64,000 bases of DNA from CAVTPD01 sp963736575 (GTDB lineage Bacteria; Bacteroidota; Bacteroidia; Cytophagales; JAAEPT01): NCBI GenBank assembly GCA_963736575.1, contig CAVTPD010000001.1, positions 2,340,055 through 2,404,054 on the forward strand, in the 5' to 3' direction. Below, one piece after another: positions 34,933-45,364 of this stretch. Numbering within the stretch: the stretch's first letter is position 1; the number at the start of each line of letters is the position of its first letter. The notes below the pieces were generated by a model, which worked only from the letters and a program-made list of their open reading frames with translations, was not told the origin of the DNA and ran no database searches. A program made the position numbers and the translations under genes.

Positions 34933-35922
34933 ATGTCTTCTAAATTCCATACCGTAGATTTAAGTCAATATTCTTTTTTAGTAACCGGTGGTGCTGGTTT
35001 TATTGGTTCACATTTAGTAGAATACCTATTGAACAATAATGCTAAAAAGGTAACTGTTTTAGATAATCTTAGTAATGGGCTACAATCTAATGTAGATCTA
35101 TTCTTAGGCCATCCAAATTACGAATTTATATTGGGTGACATTTGTGACCTAGATACCTGTAAGAAAGCGGTAAAAAACAAAGACTATGTTTTTCACGAAG
35201 CAGCTTTAGGTTCGGTACCTAGATCTATTGAAAACCCAATAGTTAGTAACCAAGCCAACGTAACGGGGTTTTTAAATATGTTGGTGGCGGTTAAAGATGA
35301 AGATTCTGTAAAAAAGATGGTATATGCGGCCTCTTCTTCTACCTATGGCGACAGCCCTACTTTACCGAAAGTGGAAGACAAAATTGGTAATCCATTATCT
35401 CCTTACGCCGTAACCAAATACGTTAATGAATTATACGCAGATGTTTTTGGAAAAACTTACGGTATGAAATCCGTTGGTTTACGCTACTTTAACGTGTATG
35501 GACCTCGGCAAAACCCTAACGGGGCTTATGCTGCTGTTATTCCTAAATTTATTCTGAAAGGAATAGCCAACGAAGAAATTACAATTAACGGTGACGGGGA
35601 ACATTCCCGTGATTTTACCTTTGTGGAAAATGTTGTGCAAGCTAATATAAAAGCGTTATTCACCGATTTAGAAAAAACCCACGAAGTATTTAATGTGGCT
35701 TGTGGTGAACGCACTACACTAAAGCAATTAGTAGAAATTATAGCCAATACCTTAGGTAAAAAACTTAAGGTTACCTACGGCCCAAACCGTAAAGGAGACA
35801 TAAAAGACAGCTTAGCCGATGTAACAAAAGCTAAAAAAATGCTGAATTATAAAGATATTATCTATTTTAGCGCAGGAATTGAAAAGACCATTAATTGGTA
35901 CGAGCTGAACACAATAGACTGA
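34933..35922 (+). CDS. tviC: UDP-N-acetylhexosamine(uronate) C4-epimerase (TviC/WbpP type)
   Basis: 329 residues, extended SDR. It has VTGGAGFIGSHLVEYLL for NAD, Ser-Thr-Tyr residues in AASSSTYGDSP, and the catalytic YAVTK. The HEAALGSVPRSIENPI block is characteristic of the WbpP/TviC subgroup rather than of GalE. With the preceding dehydrogenase it should interconvert GlcNAc- and GalNAc-configured donors, probably yielding UDP-GalNAcA. The one-base gap implies coupled translation. Confidence 0.88.
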   Translation: MSSKFHTVDLSQYSFLVTGGAGFIGSHLVEYLLNNNAKKVTVLDNLSNGLQSNVDLFLGHPNYEFILGDICDLDTCKKAVKNKDYVFHEAALGSVPRSIENPIVSNQANVTGFLNMLVAVKDEDSVKKMVYAASSSTYGDSPTLPKVEDKIGNPLSPYAVTKYVNELYADVFGKTYGMKSVGLRYFNVYGPRQNPNGAYAAVIPKFILKGIANEEITINGDGEHSRDFTFVENVVQANIKALFTDLEKTHEVFNVACGERTTLKQLVEIIANTLGKKLKVTYGPNRKGDIKDSLADVTKAKKMLNYKDIIYFSAGIEKTINWYELNTID

Positions 35923-35932
35923 CATCATTTTT

Positions 35933-36745
35933 ATGAAAATTGATTATATTTTAAAAAATAGATTATTTCATTTTATCCTTTTCTTAGCCCTTGCATTTAC
36001 ATCCTCTTGCATTCCTTTTAAGAAAACCATTCTATTAAAAGAAAATAAACTGGATGATAAACAGGATCAAAACATATTGGTATCTCACAATTACGATGAC
36101 TATAAATTGCAAATAGACGATTTTGTATCTATAAAAGTATACAGCCCAGACGAGGAAAGCGTAAACATTTTTGATACCGGCGCAGATAATGGGAATATGC
36201 GAATGATGCCAGGCAGAATAAACCCTCAAGAGTTACGCAATGCCTTTAAAGTAGAAAAAGACGGAACAATTATGATCCCTATAGTGGGTTCTGTAGATGT
36301 TGAAGGATTAACCATTATCGAGCTAAAAACTAAACTTCAGCATGTTTTTAATGAATATTATAAGTTTGTGACCATAAAAGTTGAATTGGTGAGTTTTTAC
36401 GTTACTATTATTGGAGAAATTGGTAGTCCCGGACTGGTTCGGGTTTATACCGAAAACACCAACTTTTTTCAGGTAATTAGTCAAGCCGGTGGCATTACCC
36501 ATTTTGCCAATACCAAACGGGTAAAAATTGTTCGTAAAGTCACCAATACAGAAGTACAGGTGCATTATGTAGACATTAGTAAATTAGAATTTATCTCTAA
36601 CAAAGATTATTATTTAAAACCCGGAGACATCGTCTACATAGAACCCCTTAAAGCCAAAAGCCAGCGAGACAATTTATTCCTGTTGGGGCTGATTACATCC
36701 TTAACGGGTTTAACATTTTCTATTATAGCCTTATTGAACCGATAG
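35933..36745 (+). CDS. wza: Wza-like polysaccharide export lipoprotein
   Basis: 270 residues. A lipoprotein signal ends at TSSC (Cys26). A poly-export domain follows (YKLQIDDFVSIKVYSPDE ... GTIMIPIVGSVDVEGLTIIELKTKL), then SLBB-like repeats (VTIIGEIGSPGLVRVY). A C-terminal hydrophobic helix (LLGLITSLTGLTFSIIALL) is longer than in E. coli Wza and typical of Bacteroidota versions. It forms the outer-membrane export channel and pairs with the Wzc protein directly downstream. Confidence 0.9.
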   Translation: MKIDYILKNRLFHFILFLALAFTSSCIPFKKTILLKENKLDDKQDQNILVSHNYDDYKLQIDDFVSIKVYSPDEESVNIFDTGADNGNMRMMPGRINPQELRNAFKVEKDGTIMIPIVGSVDVEGLTIIELKTKLQHVFNEYYKFVTIKVELVSFYVTIIGEIGSPGLVRVYTENTNFFQVISQAGGITHFANTKRVKIVRKVTNTEVQVHYVDISKLEFISNKDYYLKPGDIVYIEPLKAKSQRDNLFLLGLITSLTGLTFSIIALLNR

Positions 36746-39144
36746 ATGCAAAACCTAACCATTAAAAATATATTAAGGATTGTACTCAAACGTTGGTACA
36801 TCCTGCTTATTATTTTACCTTTTTCTTTTCTTTTAAGCCATTATTATCTTAAATATCAAGCGCGTTTGTATGGTGTAAATTCCATTCTACAAATGAACAG
36901 TGGCAATTCCTCTTCTACTGAAAAAATATTATTGGAATTAGTGCCGCAGAAGAATAGCACCGAAAACATTAGTGATCAGATTGTCTACATCAAATCCTTC
37001 GATTTTACTAAACATGTACTACAAAACCTAGATTTCTATGTAGACTACAGTTCCGAAGGAAATATTGTAGAAAATGATTTGTACCAAATGGCTCCTTTTG
37101 AAGTTATTGCCGATTCTTCAATTTCCATACCCGTAAATATAAAATTCACCATTTCACCTGTTGATGATAATCGATTTCGTCTTGACTACATTAAACACTC
37201 CAATATTAAAATTGTAGCTTACAAAAGCGATGCTATTTTAAACGAAACTTTTTCTTTAACAAAAAAAGTTTTTACCTACGGAGAGCCCATACAATTTTCC
37301 GATAAAAGTAGTTTTACTGTTCTTAAAACAAACGTTCCCTTTCATATATCAGAAGACATATCCTACAGTTTTAAGTTTAACCGCATTGAAAACCTGATTA
37401 ATTTTTATAAAAACAGCCTGCGTATCAATTTCTGCCAGCCCAGAATCGGCCACTATGTTGGAACTGGCATTAACCCAAAGTAACCCTAATAAGTCGGTAC
37501 ATTACCTTAATGAATTGATGTACCAGTATATAGCATTGGATAAATCTAAAAAATTAAGGTCTATTGAAAATTCTTTGTCTTTTATTGATGCACAAATTGA
37601 ACGTATACAAAACGAACTGACGCAACATGAAAAACAATTGCGTGTACTGCAAGACAAAAGTAAAATTTACGATGTAGAAATTACCACCGACAACACTTTT
37701 GGTAAAATAGAATTGCTGGAAGAAAAACGGGACGAATACGAACTTCAAAAACGCTATTACCAAATTGTTCTGGATTACATCCAAAAAAACAAAGATTTAT
37801 CGGAAATTATTGCGCCTTCAATTTTTGGTGTAGACGATGCTTTAATAAGTTCAATTGTTAACGAATTAAAAGCACTTTACCAGAAAAAAGCCACTAAAAG
37901 TTTTTCTATAACCGAGCAAAATCCTTCCTATGAAATATTAAATATGGAAGAAGATAAAACCATACAAATTGCTCAGGAAAACTTAGAACAAGGTATTAAA
38001 CGGATCGAATTTCAGCTAAAAGACATTAACCAAAAAATTGATGAGAATTATATCATCTTAGCAAAATTGCCCGAGGAAGAACTTAATCATCTACGCATTC
38101 AACGACAAATAGACGGTTTGATTAATCTGATGGACTTTCTTTTAGAACAAAGAACTTCTTTAGGTATAACGGCGGCTCAAACTTCTTCCGATCACCAAAT
38201 AATCGAAAGGGCACGATTAAAATCCATGGTTCCTGTATCCCCGGTTCCTAAAAAATACTACATCCAGTTTTTAATGGGCGGCTTGGTTTTGTGTGTCCTT
38301 ATTCTCTTTTTTTTAGATGTGCTAAATCAAAAAGTTTCTACCGAAGAAGATTTAACAAATGTCTACCCGCAAAAGGTTTTAACTAAAATACCGCACTATA
38401 AGAAAAAAATAGGGCTTCCTGTGATTGAAGCAAGTAAATCCAGCATTGCAGAATCGTTCCGTTCCTTGCGGATGAATTTAAATTATTACAACAACCAAGA
38501 CGCTACTGCTAGCTTAGTGATAGGTATTACTTCCAAGCACCAGTGGCGAGGGCAAGACATTTTGCTCCTCTAATCTAGCTGCTATGTACGCCATTAATAA
38601 CAAAAAAACGGTATTAATTGGTGCCGATTTAAGAAAACCGCGGCTCGATAAAACCTTTCAGACGGCAAATGAACAAGGGCTTTCCAACTACCTTTCCGGG
38701 GAATCCCACCTTAACACTATTATTACACCTTCTGGTATTAACAATAATTTAGATTTAATTTTAAGCGGGCCCATACCGCCCAATCCGGCGGAACTATTGG
38801 GCAGCACTAATTTTAAAGAACTCATTACGGAATTAAAGTCCCGTTACGAAGTACTAATTATTGATTGTTCCCCTATTGGCTTGGTTACCGATTACATGGC
38901 CGTATTACCCACCACCGATATTACACTATTTGTAATACGACAGAATTTTACACAACTTAAAACTCTAGACGTGTTAAAGAGTCCGCATTTTCAATCGTCT
39001 TTATTAGTTTTAAACGACTATAAATCGGGCATGGGTCAATACGGTTATGGTTATGGGTACGGGTACGGCTATGGATACGGGTATTATAACGATGACGTAG
39101 AAAAGCCTTGGTATAAAAAAATATTTTCAAAAAATAACGTTTAA
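36746..39144 (+). pseudogene. wzc: Wzc-like tyrosine autokinase, two frameshifts
   Basis: Three frames join to about 800 residues. The first (to ~37450) is the Wzz domain with the first membrane helix. The second (~37455-38534) holds the coiled coil, the second helix and the start of the kinase (SLVIGITS). The third carries Walker A GEGKT (about 38546-38560), AADLR-like LIGADLRKPR and LIIDCSP. The breaks are a missing base near 37451 and an extra A near 38535. The C-terminus has nine Tyr in a Gly-Tyr repeat (39040-39089), the expected autophosphorylation cluster. It controls polymer length and export. Confidence 0.88.
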
Positions 39145-39146
39145 AA

Positions 39147-40090
39147 ATGGATATTTCAGATAAAATTTATGTTGCCGGGCATAGAGGCATGGTAGGTGGC
39201 GCTATTGTTCGCCATTTAAATAAATTAGGCTTTTCGCACATAATTACCCGTACTTCCAAAGAATTAGACCTACGTAACCAAGAGGCTACACGCATTTTTT
39301 TTGAACGTGAAAAACCCGATTACGTTTTTTTAGCTGCGGCAAAAGTGGGCGGTATTTATGCCAACAATACCTACCGAGCCGATTTCATTTACGATAATTT
39401 AATGATTGAAGCCAATGTTATAAAAGCGGCGCATGATTTTAAAGTAAAAAAATTGCTTTGTCTTAGGCTCTTCTTGTATTTACCCTAAAATGGCTGCTCA
39501 ACCCCTTAAGGAAGACGATTTATTGACTTCTGAATTGGAGCCTACCAATGAACCTTATGCCATTGCTAAAATTGCGGGGATAAAATTATGCGAAAGCTTT
39601 AGAGATCAGTACGGGGACAATTTTATTTCTGCTATGCCTACTAATCTGTACGGTTATGGCGATAATTATCACTTAGAAAATTCGCATGTATTACCGGCCA
39701 TGATCCGCAAATTTCACGAAGCGAAAGAAGCCAATCTTCCGGAAGTAGCTTTGTGGGGTTCGGGAACTCCGTTAAGGGAATTTCTTTTTGCCGACGATTT
39801 AGCGGAAGCCTGTGTTTTTCTTATGCAAGAATACAACGAAAAAGAGTTTGTGAATGTTGGTACAGGCATAGAAATAAGCATTAAGCAGCTGGCAGAAACC
39901 ATTCAAAAAGAAGTAGGGTATATGGGAAACATTGTTTGGGATGCTACTAAGCCAGATGGTACCCCTAGAAAATTGATGGACATTAGTAAACTTCACCATC
40001 GCTGGGTGGAGTCATAAAATAAATTTAAAAGAAGGAATTGCTTTAGCCTATAAAGATTTTAAGAACAACTATTCAACCTATACAAAATGA
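39147..40090 (+). pseudogene. fcl: GDP-L-fucose synthase, frameshifted
   Basis: Starts MDISDKIYVAGHRGMVGGAIVRHL, the Fcl nucleotide fold with GHRGMVG. An extra A near 39465 shifts the frame. Corrected, it reads CLGSSCIYPKMAAQPLKE with the catalytic Ser and then NEPYAIAKIAG with Tyr and Lys. A second disturbance near 40000-40010 garbles the HHLGW region. After it the frame continues as HKINLKEGIALAYKDF and stops at TGA 40088, overlapping gmd by ATGA. It reduces GDP-4-keto-6-deoxymannose to GDP-L-fucose. Here it precedes gmd. Confidence 0.9.
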
Positions 40091-41202
40091 GTAAAGTAGC
40101 TTTAATTACCGGAATTACCGGACAAGATGGCGCTTATTTAGCCGAATTTTTATTAAAAAAAGGATATACCGTACACGGTATTAAACGCCGTTCTTCGCTA
40201 TTTAATACCGATAGAATTGACCATTTATACCAAGATCCGCATGTAGAAAACAAAAACTTAACCCTGCACTATGGGGACATGACGGACAGTACCAACTTAA
40301 TCCGTATTGTACAGATGGTACAACCCGATGAAATTTACAACTTGGCAGCCATGAGCCACGTGCATGTAAGTTTCGATACACCGGAATATACGGCTAATGC
40401 AGACGGTATTGGTACGCTTCGTTTGTTAGAAGCCATTCGTATTTTAGGTTTAGAGAAAAAGACTAAAATTTACCAAGCCTCTACTTCAGAATTATATGGT
40501 TTGGTACAAGAAGTACCTCAGTCTGAAACCACGCCATTTTACCCCCGATCTCCCTACGCAGTAGCCAAAATGTATGCGTATTGGATTACCGTAAATTACA
40601 GAGAAGCGTATGGTATGTATGCTTGCAACGGTATTTTATTTAACCACGAATCTCCTATCCGTGGTGAAACCTTTGTTACCCGTAAAATTACCCGTGCCGT
40701 TTCTAAAATTGCTTTAGGCTTACAGGATAAATTTTATTTAGGAAATCTAGACGCGCAACGTGACTGGGGACATGCCAAAGATTATGTACGTATGATGTGG
40801 ATGTTGCTACAACACGAAACGCCACAAGACTGGGTAATTGCCACCGGGATCACAACCCCGGTAAGAGACTTTGTAAAAATGGCCTTTCGGGAAGTAGGTA
40901 TAGAACTGGAATTTAAAGGCAAAGGTGTAGAAGAAAAAGCTATAGTGAAAGCCTGCACCAACCTAGATTACCAATTAGAAATAGGTAAAGAAGTATTAGC
41001 GGTTGATCCACGTTACTTCCGCCCTACAGAAGTAGAGTTATTGATTGGTGATGCTTCTAAAGCTCGAAATGAATTAGGATGGATACCAGAATACGATCTA
41101 CCTGCCCTATTAAAAGATATGATGCAAAGTGATCTTAAACTTATGAAAAAAGATCAATACCTAAAACAAGGTGGTTTTAAGACCTTAAACTATTTCGAAT
41201 AA
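40087..41202 (+). CDS. gmd: GDP-mannose 4,6-dehydratase
   Basis: 371 residues, full length. It has ALITGITGQDGAYLAEFLLKKGY, GIKRRSSLFNTDRIDHLY, the catalytic YAVAKMYAYW and NGILFNHESPIRGETFVTRKI. It makes the 4-keto intermediate used by Fcl, so the pair supplies GDP-L-fucose. The ATG overlaps the fcl stop. Confidence 0.97.
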   Translation: MSKVALITGITGQDGAYLAEFLLKKGYTVHGIKRRSSLFNTDRIDHLYQDPHVENKNLTLHYGDMTDSTNLIRIVQMVQPDEIYNLAAMSHVHVSFDTPEYTANADGIGTLRLLEAIRILGLEKKTKIYQASTSELYGLVQEVPQSETTPFYPRSPYAVAKMYAYWITVNYREAYGMYACNGILFNHESPIRGETFVTRKITRAVSKIALGLQDKFYLGNLDAQRDWGHAKDYVRMMWMLLQHETPQDWVIATGITTPVRDFVKMAFREVGIELEFKGKGVEEKAIVKACTNLDYQLEIGKEVLAVDPRYFRPTEVELLIGDASKARNELGWIPEYDLPALLKDMMQSDLKLMKKDQYLKQGGFKTLNYFE

Positions 41203-41209
41203 TTTTAAT

Positions 41210-42058
41210 ATGAAAGACTCTCAATGGGACGTGGTTATTGGTCCCAAAAAAAGTGTATTCAGCTTAAACCTTAAAGAAGTTTGGCGTTACAAAGACTTAC
41301 TGTTTATGACCGTAAAAAGAGACTTTGTAACGCTGTACAAACAAACTATTTTAGGGCCCTTATGGTTTTTTATACAGCCTATATTTACTACCATAGTGTA
41401 TACCTTTGTGTTTGGTAACCTCGCGGGTATTTCTACGGACGGTTTGCCCAAGATTTTATTCTATCTATCGGGTACAATATGTTGGAATTATTTTGCTGAA
41501 TGTTTTAACAAAACATCAACGGTATTTAAGGACAATCAGGCCATATTCGGGAAAGTATATTTTCCGCGATTAATATCGCCGTTATCTATTGTCATTACCG
41601 GCTTAATGAAATTATTTGTACAATTGCTCCTGTTTTTAACGGCGCTTTGTTTTTACAACCTATTTACGGAAGTACATACCACAATAGAATGGGCCGTTGT
41701 TTTATTCCCTGTATTAATCGTAATAATGGCCTTACTATCTTTAGGCATGGGTATGATTATTACTTCTATGACCACAAAGTACAGAGACTTGGTTTTCTTA
41801 ATACAATTTGGGATACAGTTGTTAATGTACGCCACACCGGTTATCTACCCTTTATCGGCTATGCCCGAAAAATACAAGTGGTTATTGGTTTTAAATCCCA
41901 TGACCGCTATTATAGAAACCTTTAGAACAGCTTTCTTAGGGGCAGGTAGTTTTCAATGGAGTTATTTAGTATACAGTTTCTCTGTAGCCAGCATAATATT
42001 TTTAATTGGTACTGTTATTTTTAACCGTACAGAAAAAACCTTTATGGATACCGTTTAA
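41210..42058 (+). CDS. wzm: ABC-2 polysaccharide exporter, permease
   Basis: 282 residues, six helices, with the ABC-2/Wzm pattern (LLFMTVKRDFVTLYKQTILGPLWFF near the N-terminus, LNPMTAIIETFRTAFLG near the C-terminus). It pairs with the ATPase 12 bases downstream to export a lipid-linked glycan across the inner membrane. It is intact. Confidence 0.92.
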   Translation: MKDSQWDVVIGPKKSVFSLNLKEVWRYKDLLFMTVKRDFVTLYKQTILGPLWFFIQPIFTTIVYTFVFGNLAGISTDGLPKILFYLSGTICWNYFAECFNKTSTVFKDNQAIFGKVYFPRLISPLSIVITGLMKLFVQLLLFLTALCFYNLFTEVHTTIEWAVVLFPVLIVIMALLSLGMGMIITSMTTKYRDLVFLIQFGIQLLMYATPVIYPLSAMPEKYKWLLVLNPMTAIIETFRTAFLGAGSFQWSYLVYSFSVASIIFLIGTVIFNRTEKTFMDTV

Positions 42059-42070
42059 TTTACGTTTTCA

Positions 42071-43372
42071 ATGTCAGACATAGCAATAAAAATAGAAGGT
42101 TTGTCCAAACAATACCGCTTAGGCCAAGTTGGTACTGGTACCGTTAGTCATGATCTTAATAGATGGTGGCATAAAGTACGTGGCCAAGAAGACCCTTATT
42201 TAAAAATTGGGGAAACCAACGACCGCTCTACCAAAGGGGAAAGTGAGTACGTTTGGGCCATAAAAGACATTAACTTTGAGGTAAAGAAAGGTGAAGTTTT
42301 AGGCATTATTGGTAAAAATGGTGCCGGTAAATCTACTTTATTAAAATTACTTTCTAAAGTAACCGCGCCTACCGAAGGTTTTATAAAAGCCAACGGACGT
42401 ATAGCTTCGCTCTTAGAAGTGGGTACTGGTTTTCATCCGGAAATGACCGGTAGAGAAAACATATATATGAACGGCACCATTATGGGGATGACCAAACCCG
42501 AAATCACTTCTAAATTAGAGGAAATCGTAGAGTTTGCGGGTATAGAGCGTTATATTGATACCCCTGCCAAACGTTATTCTTCGGGTATGACGGTGCGTTT
42601 GGGTTTTGCTATTGCCGCACATCTCGAGCCCGAAATTCTTATAGTAGATGAAGTACTGGCGGTGGGCGATGCCGAATTTCAAAAGAAAGCCATTGGCAAA
42701 ATGAAAGAAGTTTCTGAAGGGCAAGGCAGAACGGTACTTTTTGTAAGCCATAATATGGCTAGTATACAAAATTTGTGTTCAAAAGTTGTTGTAATGGAAA
42801 ATGGAACAACTGTTTTTTCAGGTGATGTAAATAGTGGGATACAATATTATATGGAATCTAACTCATCAAAAGTTAGATCCAATGTTAAAGAAAGAACTGA
42901 TAGAAAAGGAAAAGGACCTCTAAGATTTTCTGAAATAAATATAATAGATAAGCAAGGTAATAAACTATCCGATATATTTTCTGGATCAGATATTTGTATC
43001 AATTTAAAAATAAGTTTATCTGATATAATAAGTAATCCTAAATTTAGAATCTCAATAATAGATCAGAATGGTATCACTAGATTTATCTGTAATAATTATT
43101 TTTCTAAAAAAGAAAAAATATCTTTTTCTAATTTAAATAATCACATAATTAGTTGTAAGATTAATAAATTTCCATTACCAGCTGGAAATTATTATATCAA
43201 TATTAGTTGCAACGCAGATAATGGTTTAAATGATGAACTTGAACATGCTAGTCAGATTATAGTTGCTGGTGGAGATTACTACAATACTGGTATTGAACCT
43301 GGAATTAAAGATGGTGTACTCATTGATCATGAATTTGAAATTATAGAATACAATGAAGATCAATTTATTTAA
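42071..43372 (+). CDS. wzt: ABC polysaccharide exporter, ATPase with C-terminal glycan-binding domain
   Basis: 433 residues. The ABC domain (about 1-250) has Walker A IIGKNGAGKST, the signature YSSGM, Walker B ILIVDEVLAVGD and the SHNMA H-loop. Residues ~255-433 form a Wzt_C-like beta domain that in O9a-type systems recognises the finished polymer. Base composition changes inside the gene at about 42780. Sample lines before it are 43% G+C, those after it 27-32%, and 43081-43140 has only 6 G/C in 60. The C-domain therefore looks acquired with the strain-specific genes that follow. Confidence 0.92.
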   Translation: MSDIAIKIEGLSKQYRLGQVGTGTVSHDLNRWWHKVRGQEDPYLKIGETNDRSTKGESEYVWAIKDINFEVKKGEVLGIIGKNGAGKSTLLKLLSKVTAPTEGFIKANGRIASLLEVGTGFHPEMTGRENIYMNGTIMGMTKPEITSKLEEIVEFAGIERYIDTPAKRYSSGMTVRLGFAIAAHLEPEILIVDEVLAVGDAEFQKKAIGKMKEVSEGQGRTVLFVSHNMASIQNLCSKVVVMENGTTVFSGDVNSGIQYYMESNSSKVRSNVKERTDRKGKGPLRFSEINIIDKQGNKLSDIFSGSDICINLKISLSDIISNPKFRISIIDQNGITRFICNNYFSKKEKISFSNLNNHIISCKINKFPLPAGNYYINISCNADNGLNDELEHASQIIVAGGDYYNTGIEPGIKDGVLIDHEFEIIEYNEDQFI

Positions 43373-44035
43373 AACTAAAAAGACTCAAATACATTTTTTA
43401 CATATTGGTAAAACTGGCGGAACTTCTTTAAACAGCCTTATTTCTTCAATTGATAATTACAATAGTAATTTTAAATATCACGATCATTCTTTTACATTAA
43501 AAAATGTACCTAAAAATGACCTAGCAATATTTTTCCTTAGAAACCCAATAGATCGTTTTATAAGTGCATTCTATAGTAGATTAAGGGAAGGGAAACCTAA
43601 ATATGATGTCCCGTGGAATGAAAAGGAAAAGAAAGCTTTTCAGAGATTTAAAACCCCTAATGAATTAGCATTAGCACTAAGTTCAACAAATTCGTCTTTA
43701 TACTTAGATGCATTAGATGCTATGTCTAATTTAGACACATAAATTCTAACTTTTCTGATTGGTTAATTAACAAACATTATCTTACAAAAAATTTAAATAA
43801 AATATTTTATATCGGCTTTCAAGAAAACTTTGCAGCAGATTGTAAAGCGATTTATTTTAAATTAACAAATAAAGAAATTGATGAGATACCTAGGGATCAT
43901 TCATCAAATAACAACTATTCTGAGAAAAAATTAGATCAAACTTCAATTCAAAACTTAAATAATTGGTATAGAGAGGATATTGAATTTTATCTATACTGTA
44001 AAAAATTATCTGAATCGATTAATAAAATTGTTTAA
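43353..44035 (+). pseudogene. Carbohydrate sulfotransferase (Sulfotransfer_2-like), frameshifted
   Basis: Starts inside the end of wzt. HFLHIGKTGGTSLNSL is the PAPS 5'-phosphosulfate loop and FFLRNPIDRFISAFYSRL the 3'-phosphate site. The frame stops at 43742, but residues continue in the next frame from about 43742 (NSNFSDWLINKHYL ... to TAA 44033). One missing base near 43736-43741 explains it. Joined length is about 227 residues, normal for the family. It would put sulfate on a sugar of the polymer. It is in the very low-GC segment. Confidence 0.8.
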
Positions 44036-44036
44036 A

Positions 44037-44745
44037 ATGTTTTTTACAAAAAAATCTCATGTTTTTATTACTTGTTTTCCCAAAAGCGGATCATCATTTT
44101 TGATGCGGAAAATAAGTGAATTAACAGAATCACAAAGTAGAAATATTTATCAAAGCATTTGATAGAACAGAACAAGATATTGATGATCTAAAATTAAAGA
44201 AATTTAAATACACGAATACTGTAACCCATCAGCACATGAGGGCTACTAACTTTAACTTAACTCAACTAGGAAAGTATGGTATTAAACCAATTGTTTTAAC
44301 AAGAAACATTTTCGATTGCATTGTTTCTATGAGAGACCATATATTAAAAGAACGTAAAAATAATTGGTGGCCCATGGCCTATATAAATAATGATTTTTTT
44401 ACTTTATCTGAAGCACAGCAAGTAGATTTTGTTATTAGTTTTTTCGTGCCTTGGTATTTGCAATTCTATGTTTCTTGGGAAGAAGAAAACAAAAAAAGTG
44501 AACTGCTGTGGATCGATTATGAAGATGCTACTAAAGATTTAAATAATACTTTAGAAAAGATTTCGGCATATTTAGATATCAAAATCCCCAGAGATAACAA
44601 CACAGTTCAACAAATTGATGGTGGGCGTTTAAATAAAGGAGTTTCTGGTAGAGGGAAACAAGTTTTATCTATAGAGCAAATAAGCAAGGTACAATCATTA
44701 GCCTTGCTATACCCTTCATCAAACTTTTCAAGAATAGGTCTTTAA
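44037..44745 (+). pseudogene. Second sulfotransferase, frameshifted
   Basis: ATG 44037 follows the first sulfotransferase stop by one base. VFITCFPKSGSSFLMRKI is the PAPS loop and VLTRNIFDCIVSMRDH the 3'-phosphate site. The frame breaks at 44160 after IYQSI and continues as FDRTEQDIDDL up to the open frame starting MRATNFNL. A one-base loss accounts for it. Joined length is about 236 residues. It belongs to a different sulfotransferase branch from its neighbour (PKSG rather than KTGG), so two different positions may be sulfated. Confidence 0.8.
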
Positions 44746-44751
44746 CCATAG

Positions 44752-45360
44752 ATGGACATAATCAAAAAAATATATCGTCTATTATTTAAAAAAAAGAAAA
44801 CCGTTGATAATGGTTTTGATTTTTTAGATAGAAGTGTATCTACATTTTATGACGGTAAACTTCGTTTTGACACTAAAAAAGAAAGTAGAAAGTATGTAAC
44901 GATTGGAGGAAAGGGCATTATAAAAGCAACCTTTGTTTTCGAAACGGCAAAAGGAAATATAACTATTGGTGATAATGTACACATAGGCAGCGCTACCTTT
45001 ATTTCTAGAGACTCAATAAGCGTTGGCAACAATGTTACAATGGCATGGGATATCACTCTTTACGACCACAACTCACACAGTATACATTGGGAAGAACGTA
45101 AAAATGACAACCAACAATGTTACGAAGACTATATAAACCATAACGGTAATAATATTATAAATAAAGATTGGTCTAATGTAAAAAGCGCCCCTATTGTAAT
45201 AGAAGACAAAGTATGGATAGGTTTCGGTGTTACGGTATTAAAAGGCGTTACTATAGGTGAAGGGGCTGTAGTTGGCGCAAAAAGCGTGGTCACTAAAAAC
45301 GTACCACCGTGGTCAGTAGTAGCTGGCAATCCGGCACAAGTTGTAAAACAATTAAAATAA
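44752..45360 (+). CDS. Left-handed beta-helix O-acetyltransferase
   Basis: 202 residues. Hexapeptide repeats run from about residue 60 (ITIGDNVHIGSATFISR) and end in IGEGAVVGAKSVVTKNVPPWSVVAGNPAQVVKQL, typical of maltose/galactoside-type acetyltransferases. The catalytic His is in LYDHNSHSIHW. It probably adds acetyl from acetyl-CoA to a precursor sugar. G+C rises again here compared with the sulfotransferases. Confidence 0.9.
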   Translation: MDIIKKIYRLLFKKKKTVDNGFDFLDRSVSTFYDGKLRFDTKKESRKYVTIGGKGIIKATFVFETAKGNITIGDNVHIGSATFISRDSISVGNNVTMAWDITLYDHNSHSIHWEERKNDNQQCYEDYINHNGNNIINKDWSNVKSAPIVIEDKVWIGFGVTVLKGVTIGEGAVVGAKSVVTKNVPPWSVVAGNPAQVVKQLK

Positions 45361-45364
45361 AGAT

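Noticed and set aside
39040..39089. Gly-Tyr codon repeat considered as a DNA tandem repeat or recombination site
   Set aside because: Codons vary (GGT, GGG, GGC, GGA; TAT, TAC), so selection is on the protein tail, not on DNA repetition.
36746..39144. Programmed frameshifting in wzc
   Set aside because: The breaks are an insertion and a deletion outside any slippery heptamer, and similar indels occur in many neighbouring genes.
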